This document shows positions 1-4,900 of a stretch of 6,397 nt of DNA, one piece after another. Positions within the stretch are counted from its first letter, which is position 1, and each line of letters opens with the position of its first letter. Origin of the DNA: Candidatus Tectimicrobiota bacterium (GTDB lineage: Bacteria; UBA8248); NCBI GenBank assembly GCA_016184445.1, contig JACPCT010000284.1, forward strand, positions 1 to 6,397, written 5' to 3'. Below the pieces are notes generated by a model. That model was not told the origin of the DNA. It saw nothing but the letters and a program-made list of their open reading frames with translations, and made no database searches. A program made the position numbers and the translations under genes.

Positions 1-94
1 CCGCCAGGGCGAGCGCCATGGCCTGGCCCAGGCCGCTGCCCGCGCCCGTCACGAGGGCCACTTGCCCATCCAAACGGAACTTGTCCAGGATCAT
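1..94 (-). CDS. Short-chain dehydrogenase/reductase (SDR), N-terminal fragment
   Basis: The minus strand from ATG at 94-92 reads 31 codons to the window edge with no stop. The fragment has the classical SDR start: a short lead, then beta-strand QVALV (residues 11-15), then the nucleotide-binding Thr16-Gly17-x3-Gly21-x-Gly23 motif, then an Ala/Leu-rich helix. This motif binds NAD(P)H in the Rossmann fold. The catalytic Ser-Tyr-Lys residues lie outside the window, so substrate and cofactor preference cannot be judged. A GGAG Shine-Dalgarno sequence (minus strand, 105-102) sits 7 nt before the ATG and supports this start. The gene diverges from the dicarboxylate operon, so it could share a regulatory region with it, but a functional link is only a guess. 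Family assignment is firm; the specific reaction is unknown. Confidence 0.88.
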   Translation of the reverse strand, partial: MILDKFRLDGQVALVTGAGSGLGQAMALALA

Positions 95-129
95 CGCGGC
101 ACTCCGGCTGGTTTCCACCACGGTTGCCG

Positions 130-147
130 GCATGAATCCAGCATGAA
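130..147. repeat. GCATGAA direct repeat pair, 11-bp period
   Basis: GCATGAA occurs at 130-136 and again at 141-147, so the copies start 11 bp apart, about one helical turn. They lie between two divergent genes, just downstream of the predicted start of SDR transcription (about +3 to +20). That is a plausible position for a repressor site. Two 7-bp copies could also be chance. Confidence 0.35.
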
Positions 148-156
148 CGGCGCCTC

Positions 157-186
157 AAGCTAGGGGATGGGCCGAGGGGGTGTCAA
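157..186 (-). promoter_or_regulatory. Candidate sigma-70 promoter for the SDR gene
   Basis: On the minus strand a perfect -35 hexamer TTGACA (186-181) is followed by an 18-nt spacer and TAGCTT (162-157), which keeps the three most conserved -10 bases (T1, A2, T6). Transcription would start near 150, giving a leader of about 56 nt before the ATG at 94. The perfect -35 in a GC-rich intergenic region is the main support. The -10 is weak. Confidence 0.4.
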
Positions 187-260
187 CCGCGGGAGGAGCC
201 CGGTTTTCCTTCTCCCCGGCGTGTGGCATCCTGCCTCTACAGGCTCAGAAATCCGGACTT

Positions 261-273
261 TCCCCTGGGGAGG
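261..273 (+). promoter_or_regulatory. Ribosome binding site that sets the flavoprotein TTG start, in a mini-hairpin
   Basis: GGGGAGG at 267-273 lies 5 nt before TTG at 279-281 and is the best Shine-Dalgarno sequence upstream of the conserved FAD-binding segment, so it decides the start codon. The same bases can fold back: TCCC (261-264) pairs with GGGA (268-271) around a CTG loop, with two further T-G wobbles possible. This could partly mask the site. Confidence 0.55.
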
Positions 274-278
274 CGCGC

Positions 279-2003
279 TTGCACACGCGCAAGACCGACA
301 TCTTGATCCTCGGCTCAGGCGGCGCGGGCCTCCTGGCCGCGCTGGCCGCCCGCGACCGTGCGCCGGGGCTTGATATCCTTGTCGCGGTCAAGGGCCTCTT
401 CGGCAAGAGCGGCTGCACCCGGATGGTGCAGGGGGGCTACAACGCCGCTCTCTCGCCCGGGGACTCGGCCGGGAACCACTTCCTCGACACCCTTGAGGGC
501 GGGGCCTGGATCAACGACCAGGAGCTGGCCTGGACCCTCGTGAGCCGCGCCCCGGACTGCGTCCGGCGCCTGGAGACCGTCTGCGGCTGCTTCTTCGACC
601 GCAACCCGGACGGCACCATCCACCAGAAGGCCTTCGCCGGCCAGAGCTTCGACCGCACCGTCCACAAGGGGGACTTGACCGGAATCGAGATCACCAACCG
701 CGTCTCGGAGCAACTGGTGCGCAGGGGCGTCCCCGTCCTGGAGGAGCACCGCGCCGTCGCCCTTCTCCCGGCCCGGGGCGGGGAAAAGCGGATCGCCGGG
801 GCGCTCCTCCTGGACATCCGCACGGGCGAGTTCGTGGCCGTGAACACCAAGTGCACCCTGCTCGCCACGGGCGGCGGGCCCACCCTCTACCGGATCTCCG
901 CCTGCGCCCAGGAGCTCTCGACCGACGGCATGGCCATCGCCTGGGAGGCGGGGGCCGAGTTCTGCGACATGGAGATGGTCCAGTTCCACCCCACCGGAAT
1001 CCTGACGGGCGAGGGCCTCCAGATCACCGGCACCCTGCTCGAAGAGGGCCTCCGCGGGGCGGGGGGCCACCTCAAGAACGCCCTCGGCGAGCGCTACATG
1101 GCGCGCTACGACGCAGAGCGGATGGAGCGCTCCACCCGCGACGTGGTGGCCCGGGCGGGCTACACCGAGATCATCGAAGGCCGTGGCACCGGGCGCGGGG
1201 GCGTCTTCATCGACGTGAGCCACCTGGGGCGGGACTTCGTCTGGAAGAACTTCAAGGGGATGGCCGAGCGCTGCCGCGACCTGGGCTACGACCTCGCGGG
1301 CGGCCCCGTCGAGGTCACCCCGACCGCCCACTACATGATGGGAGGCGTCAAGATCGACCCCGGCTGCCGCACCAGCCTGCCCGGCCTCTTCGCCGCGGGG
1401 GAGGACGCGGGGGGCACCCATGGCGCGAACCGCCTCGGCGGGAACGGGGTGGCCAACTCCACCGTCTTCGGAGAGATCGCGGGCGAGGTCATGGCGGAGG
1501 CGGCGAATGAGGCACCCCGCCTCCCCTTCGACCCCGAGGCGGCCCGCCGGGCCGAGGAAACCGCTCTCTCCGCCCTGGGCGGGGACGGCTCGCCCTACCC
1601 CATCCGCGCGGCCCTGAAGGATTTGATGTGGGAGAAGGTGGGGCTCAGGCGGACGGGCGCGCGCATCGAGGAGGCCATCGGCGAGATCGCGGAGCTCCGG
1701 GAGCGCGCGGCGCGGACGCGGGCGGGCGGCGGCAAAGCCTACAACCTCGCCTGGCAGCACGTCCTGGACGTGCGGAACCAGCTCGCGGCGGCCGAGCTCA
1801 TCGCCCGCTCCGCCCTTGAGCGGGACGAGAGCCGGGGGAGTCACTTCCGGGACGACATTCCCCATCCCCGCCCGGAGGGCCTCTACAACATCTTCCTCCG
1901 GAAGGAGGGGGCGGGCTTCCGCATGGAGCGCCGCCCCGTTCGCTTCACCCGCATGCGGCCCGGGGAGGCGCGGATCGCGCCCGTCTCCTCCTACGTGGAC
2001 TGA
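279..2003 (+). CDS. Fumarate reductase/succinate dehydrogenase-type flavoprotein subunit
   Basis: With TTG at 279 the protein is 574 aa, normal for SdhA/FrdA, and starts six residues before the FAD-binding strand. An upstream in-frame GTG at 180 would add 33 residues of unlike composition with no spaced Shine-Dalgarno. Visible landmarks are the dinucleotide-binding Gly12-x-Gly14-Gly15-x-Gly17, QFHPTGI with His237, Glu256 in EEGLRG, the catalytic-type Arg287 in STRDVVAR, His351 in HYMMGG, and Arg385 in NRLGGNG near the C-terminal FAD contact. These positions match the catalytic set of the family, which interconverts succinate and fumarate at the membrane. Odd points: the His that covalently carries FAD is replaced by Cys46 (414-416). 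Between HPTG and the EG.RG motif there are 15 residues, against 9 in E. coli SdhA as I remember it. The Thr before the conserved Glu is Glu255. It heads the operon, 7 nt before the anchor gene, and partners with it and the iron-sulfur subunit. A substrate other than succinate, or reductive use, is possible. Confidence 0.9.
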   Translation: MHTRKTDILILGSGGAGLLAALAARDRAPGLDILVAVKGLFGKSGCTRMVQGGYNAALSPGDSAGNHFLDTLEGGAWINDQELAWTLVSRAPDCVRRLETVCGCFFDRNPDGTIHQKAFAGQSFDRTVHKGDLTGIEITNRVSEQLVRRGVPVLEEHRAVALLPARGGEKRIAGALLLDIRTGEFVAVNTKCTLLATGGGPTLYRISACAQELSTDGMAIAWEAGAEFCDMEMVQFHPTGILTGEGLQITGTLLEEGLRGAGGHLKNALGERYMARYDAERMERSTRDVVARAGYTEIIEGRGTGRGGVFIDVSHLGRDFVWKNFKGMAERCRDLGYDLAGGPVEVTPTAHYMMGGVKIDPGCRTSLPGLFAAGEDAGGTHGANRLGGNGVANSTVFGEIAGEVMAEAANEAPRLPFDPEAARRAEETALSALGGDGSPYPIRAALKDLMWEKVGLRRTGARIEEAIGEIAELRERAARTRAGGGKAYNLAWQHVLDVRNQLAAAELIARSALERDESRGSHFRDDIPHPRPEGLYNIFLRKEGAGFRMERRPVRFTRMRPGEARIAPVSSYVD

Positions 2004-2010
2004 GGAGAGG

Positions 2011-2364
2011 ATGGATTCCGCCAACGCCCCCCAGCCGACGGCCCGGCCCCCGCTGTGGGACCTCACCGCCTGGCGCGCCCTCTACCCGGGCATGTGGGCC
2101 TGGCTCCTCCAGCGCCTCTCGGCGGTGGCCGTCCTCGTCCTCTTCCCGCTCCACGTCATAAACCCCTACGTGGACTGGATCCGCGTCGCCATGCTGGCCT
2201 GCGTCACCTGGCACGCCATGCACGGGATCAAAGTCCTCCTGACCGACTTCGGCTTCCCGGCCCGCCACCAGCGGAAGCTCCTGGCCGTTCTCTCCGTGCT
2301 GGGGCTCGCCTCGTTCCTGGGGCTCGCCTTCCTCCACCGGGGCTACTGGAGGTTCCTGGGATGA
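2011..2364 (+). CDS. SDH/FRD-type membrane anchor subunit, three helices, possible heme b
   Basis: A 117-aa hydrophobic protein between the flavoprotein and iron-sulfur genes. A Pro-rich cytoplasmic tail (1-28) is followed by three likely transmembrane helices at about 30-50, 56-78 and 89-108. QRLSAVAVLVLFPLHV (34-49) resembles the Arg/Ser-plus-His quinone and heme region of SdhC/SdhD. WHAMHGIKVLLTDFG (67-81) matches the SdhC/D-type H-x-x-x-G-I...D pattern. His48, His68 and His71 are candidate heme ligands. The ATG directly follows an AGGAGAGG stretch that overlaps the upstream stop (GGAG 3 nt before ATG). Its end overlaps the next gene as ATGA, implying translational coupling. Its role would be to dock the catalytic subunits on the membrane and exchange electrons with quinone. 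Only one short anchor is present, whereas the usual arrangement is two three-helix subunits or one larger five-helix subunit. Assignment rests on context plus these motifs. Confidence 0.82.
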   Translation: MDSANAPQPTARPPLWDLTAWRALYPGMWAWLLQRLSAVAVLVLFPLHVINPYVDWIRVAMLACVTWHAMHGIKVLLTDFGFPARHQRKLLAVLSVLGLASFLGLAFLHRGYWRFLG

Positions 2365-3131
2365 CGACCGAGGCGGTTTTCCGCATCCGGCGCGGCGGGG
2401 CGGCGGACGACCCCGCGGAGCGCTTCGACCGCTTCCGGGTGGCCCTCCGGCCCCGGATGACCGTCCTCGACGCCCTGGTGGCCATCCAGAGCGGCGAGGA
2501 GCCCACTCTCTCCTTCCGCTACTCCTGCCGGGTGGGCATGTGCGGCACCTGCGCCCTGCGGGTGAACGGCCGCCCGCGCTGGGCCTGCCGCACCCGGGTC
2601 GAGGGCCTGGGCGGGGAGGTGCGGCTCGAGCCCCTCACCCACTTCCCGGTCCTGCGCGACCTAGCGGTGGACATGGCCGTGTTCTTTGAGAAAATGAAGC
2701 GCGCGAGGGGCTGGCTGGAGCCCTCGGGAGAGGCCGCCCGCGAGCCGGTCCGGCTGGCGCCCGAGAGTCCCGAGCGGCGGCGGATCGAGCCCCACATCGA
2801 GTGCATCACCTGCGGCATCTGCTACGCCGCCTGCGGGATGGTGGGCCACATGCCGGATTATCTCGGCCCCGCGGCCCTGAACCGCGCCTTCACTCTCGTG
2901 GCCGACAGCCGCGACGGGAGGGGGGCCGAGCGGCTCGCCGAGGTCTGCGGGGAGCACGGCGCGTGGCGCTGCCACAGCCAGTTCAACTGCACCGAGGCGT
3001 GTCCCAAGGGCATCAGCCCCTCGGACGCCATCCAGGCCCTGAAGCGCCGGGCGCTGGCCGGGGGCGCGAGAGCCCTGGCCGCCTCGCTCCTGAGAGGCCT
3101 CGCCCCGGGGAGCAGCCGCCCCACCGCCTGA
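2361..3131 (+). CDS. SDH/FRD-type iron-sulfur subunit
   Basis: 256 aa, a usual SdhB/FrdB length (about 240-260). The N-terminal ferredoxin domain carries the [2Fe-2S] ligands Cys56, Cys61, Cys64 and Cys76. The C-terminal domain carries Cys148-x2-Cys151-x2-Cys154-x3-Cys158 and Cys204-x5-Cys210-x3-Cys214-Pro. That is the full ligand set for [4Fe-4S] and [3Fe-4S] clusters, which pass electrons between FAD and quinone. CGICYAAC and ADSRDG recall E. coli FrdB, while CHSQFNCTEACPKG recalls SdhB. The residue after Cys158 is Gly instead of the usual Pro, and the Trp residues of the E. coli SdhB quinone pocket are absent (GMVGHMPD). The quinone site may therefore differ. The ATG overlaps the stop of the anchor gene by 4 nt, so it is chosen over longer in-frame starts inside that gene. 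The next gene starts 31 nt downstream. Confidence 0.93.
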   Translation: MTTEAVFRIRRGGAADDPAERFDRFRVALRPRMTVLDALVAIQSGEEPTLSFRYSCRVGMCGTCALRVNGRPRWACRTRVEGLGGEVRLEPLTHFPVLRDLAVDMAVFFEKMKRARGWLEPSGEAAREPVRLAPESPERRRIEPHIECITCGICYAACGMVGHMPDYLGPAALNRAFTLVADSRDGRGAERLAEVCGEHGAWRCHSQFNCTEACPKGISPSDAIQALKRRALAGGARALAASLLRGLAPGSSRPTA

Positions 3132-3162
3132 CAGGGGCCAAGAAGGGAAGGAGGGAACCGCC

Positions 3163-4113
3163 ATGCGGACCACCGAAGCCGCCGCCATCCAGCCCGGCCT
3201 CATCCGGGAGGTCGCCTTCGAACTCAACCGGCGCGCCGCCATCGCCATCCCCCGGGACGTGGAGGGCTCCATAAGCGCCCTCGCCCAGCGGGAAACCCAG
3301 AAGCTCGCGAAGTTCGTCCTCCTCGAGATCGTGAACAACTACAAGATCGCCGTCGACGACCAGCGGCCCATGTGCGCCGACACCGGCCTCCCCCGCTTCT
3401 ACGCCAAGGTCGGCAACGACGCCCGCGTCGAGGGCGGCTTCGTGGCCCTGGAGCGGGCGGTACGGGAGGGCACGGCCGAGGCCACCCGCAAGATTCCACT
3501 CCGGCCCAACCGCGTGCATCCCCTCACCCGGAAGGATTACAACAACAACGTGGGCATCCACGCCCCCACGGTGGACTACTCCTGGGAGCCCGGGGCCGAC
3601 TGGATGGACCTTACCTGCTTCCAGAAGGGCGGCCTCTTCGGGGGGGACTACCGGATGCTCTTCCCGGGGGACGGCATCCCCGGCATCAAGCGCTTCTACC
3701 TGGACGTGATCAGCGAGTTCTTCAAGCGCGGCCTCTCCTGCCAGCCGGCCATCGTGGGGGTGGGCATCGGGGGGACCAAGGACGTCTGCGTCCGCCTGGC
3801 GAAGGAGGCGGCCTGCCTGCGCGTCGTCGGGGACCGCAACCCCGACCCCCAGGTCGCCAAGCTGGAGGAGGAGCTCCACGGGCTGGGCAAGAAGACCAGC
3901 CTCGGCCCCATGGGCTTCAAGGGAGAGGGGGCGGTGCTGGACGTCCACATCGAGGTGGCCTACACCCACACCGGCGGGATGCCCGTCTCCATCCACCACC
4001 AGTGCTTCGCCCTGCGCCGGGCGACGGCGCGCATCCACGCGGACGGGAACGTGGACTACCGCGAGAACCCCCTCTGGTTCACCGGCTACTACCGGCGCGA
4101 GACGGTGAGCTGA
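3163..4113 (+). CDS. Class I fumarase / L-tartrate dehydratase-type hydro-lyase, alpha subunit
   Basis: 316 aa, matching the alpha subunit of two-subunit class I hydro-lyases (TtdA, FumA N-terminal half), which add or remove water at a carbon-carbon double bond of a dicarboxylate using a labile [4Fe-4S] cluster. The three expected cluster cysteines are visible: Cys71 in PMCADTG, Cys193 in LSCQPAIVGVGIGGTKD, and Cys281 in HHQCFALRRA. The CQPAI...GGTKD stretch and GDRNPDP (223-229) are closer to TtdA-like proteins than to FumA. The mid-region differs from the family: the usual N-T-G-x-N-T-P segment is replaced by KDYNNNVGIHAPTVDY (124-139), and KGGGSE by KGGLFGGD (155-162). AAGGAGG at 3148-3154, 8 nt before the ATG, fixes the start. 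It is separated from the beta gene by 17 nt, and the two should form one cytoplasmic enzyme. Hydratase class is secure; the substrate is not. Confidence 0.88.
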   Translation: MRTTEAAAIQPGLIREVAFELNRRAAIAIPRDVEGSISALAQRETQKLAKFVLLEIVNNYKIAVDDQRPMCADTGLPRFYAKVGNDARVEGGFVALERAVREGTAEATRKIPLRPNRVHPLTRKDYNNNVGIHAPTVDYSWEPGADWMDLTCFQKGGLFGGDYRMLFPGDGIPGIKRFYLDVISEFFKRGLSCQPAIVGVGIGGTKDVCVRLAKEAACLRVVGDRNPDPQVAKLEEELHGLGKKTSLGPMGFKGEGAVLDVHIEVAYTHTGGMPVSIHHQCFALRRATARIHADGNVDYRENPLWFTGYYRRETVS

Positions 4114-4130
4114 GCGCGGAGGATGGAGCG

Positions 4131-4820
4131 ATGACCCCGGGCGGCACGTCCGACCTTCCGATGGATGAGCACCACCTGACCACGCCGGTCGGCCCGGAGG
4201 ACCTGGGCCGGCTCAAGATCGGCGACATCGTCTTCCTCACGGGCCTGGTCTTCACCGGCCGGAACGGCCTCTACCGGAAGCTCTTCGAGGAGAAGGCCGC
4301 CCCGCCCGCGGACATCCCCTCCCTCACCAACGTCACCTTCCACTGCTCCCCCGCCGTCGGGGAGAAGGCCCCCGGCGTGTGGGAAGTGGCCGCCGTGACG
4401 GCGACCGCGAGTTTCCGCTTCGAGAAGCACGTGCCCATGCTGATGGACCAGTACGGTGTGCGCCTCGTCATCGGGAAGGGAGGCATGTCCCCCGAAGTGT
4501 ACGAGAAGCACTTCAAGCGGCTGGGCGCGGTCTTCCTCAACACCGTGGGCTACGGCATCGGCGCCCGGTACGGCCGGGGGGTCAAGGGGGTGCGGTCCGT
4601 CCACTGGCTCGAGGAGCTGGGCATCGCCCAGGCCATGTGGGTGCTGGAGGTCGAGGGCTTCGGCCCCTTCCTCGTCGAGTGCGACAGCCAGGGCAGGAGC
4701 CTCTACGGCCTGGCCCTGGGCGAGACGAACGAGGAACTCAAGCCTCTCTACGAAGGCCTGCCCCTCCCCTCGCTCCGGCGGCTGGGAGAGGTTCACAACC
4801 CCGAAGACGAAGTTTTCTGA
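4131..4820 (+). CDS. Class I fumarase / L-tartrate dehydratase-type hydro-lyase, beta subunit
   Basis: 229 aa, the size of a TtdB-type beta subunit, which supplies much of the substrate pocket while the alpha subunit holds the iron-sulfur cluster. Recognisable segments are GDIVFLTG (31-38), TGRNGLY (42-48), ATASFRFEK (91-99), the glycine-lysine motif IGKGGM (114-119), and HWLEELGIAQAMWVLEVEGFGPFLV (158-182), which resembles the TtdB C-terminal region. Thr92, Arg96 and Lys116 align with catalytic or substrate-binding residues of class I fumarases. The usual TGRD-x-AH reads TGRNGLY, so Asp and His become Asn45 and Tyr48, and the Gly-Pro of GPTTS is missing. The tail of about 45 residues after the last motif is longer than I recall for E. 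coli TtdB. ATG 4131 is chosen because GGAGG at 4118-4122 lies 8 nt upstream; the alternative ATG at 4161 has no such site. Confidence 0.85.
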   Translation: MTPGGTSDLPMDEHHLTTPVGPEDLGRLKIGDIVFLTGLVFTGRNGLYRKLFEEKAAPPADIPSLTNVTFHCSPAVGEKAPGVWEVAAVTATASFRFEKHVPMLMDQYGVRLVIGKGGMSPEVYEKHFKRLGAVFLNTVGYGIGARYGRGVKGVRSVHWLEELGIAQAMWVLEVEGFGPFLVECDSQGRSLYGLALGETNEELKPLYEGLPLPSLRRLGEVHNPEDEVF

Positions 4821-4856
4821 CGCCCGGGCGAGCCGGGCCCGGCCCGGCGCCTCCGT

Positions 4857-4880
4857 CCCTCTCCGCGCCCGCGGGGAGGG
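4857..4880 (+). terminator. Strong GC hairpin between hydro-lyase beta and dehydrogenase genes
   Basis: CCCTCTCCGC (4857-4866) pairs with GCGGGGAGGG (4871-4880) around a GCCC loop. That gives 10 bp with a single G-T wobble. It is followed by CCTTATT, which is too poor in T for a confident intrinsic terminator. The Shine-Dalgarno of the next gene begins 10 nt after the stem. It may be a partial terminator, an RNA processing or stability element, or a structure that tunes translation of the dehydrogenase. Confidence 0.45.
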
Positions 4881-4890
4881 CCTTATTGCG

Positions 4891-4895
4891 GGAGG
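4891..4895 (+). promoter_or_regulatory. Ribosome binding site that sets the dehydrogenase GTG start
   Basis: GGAGG lies 5 nt upstream of GTG at 4901-4903. The nearby in-frame TTG at 4886 has no upstream site, and the protein sequence before GTG is low-complexity GC-rich translation, so the GTG is taken as the start. Confidence 0.6.
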
Positions 4896-4900
4896 AAACG

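Noticed and set aside
187..260. Search for a plus-strand promoter of the dicarboxylate operon
   Set aside because: No convincing -35/-10 pair or sigma-54 GG/GC pair was found; TACAGG near 239 is too weak to report.
180..278. In-frame GTG start at 180 giving a 607-aa flavoprotein
   Set aside because: The extra 33 residues look like translated leader. The GTG abuts a G-run with no proper spacing, whereas TTG 279 has a well-spaced GGGGAGG and begins just before the conserved FAD-binding strand.
315..2066. 583-aa minus-strand open frame opposite the flavoprotein
   Set aside because: Long antisense frames are expected opposite GC-rich genes. Its composition is Ala/Gly/Arg/Pro-heavy with no recognisable domain, while the plus strand has clear conserved motifs.
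3013..4038. 341-aa minus-strand open frame opposite the hydro-lyase alpha gene
   Set aside because: Same GC-driven shadow effect; it contradicts the firmly assigned plus-strand gene.
4161..4163. Alternative ATG start for the beta subunit
   Set aside because: No Shine-Dalgarno upstream; ATG 4131 has GGAGG 8 nt before it. The first residues are not conserved, so some doubt remains.
4821..4848. Palindromes CGCCCGGGCG and GCCGGGCCCGGC after the beta subunit stop
   Set aside because: Short self-complementary GC strings are common at this base composition; the 4857-4880 hairpin is much stronger.
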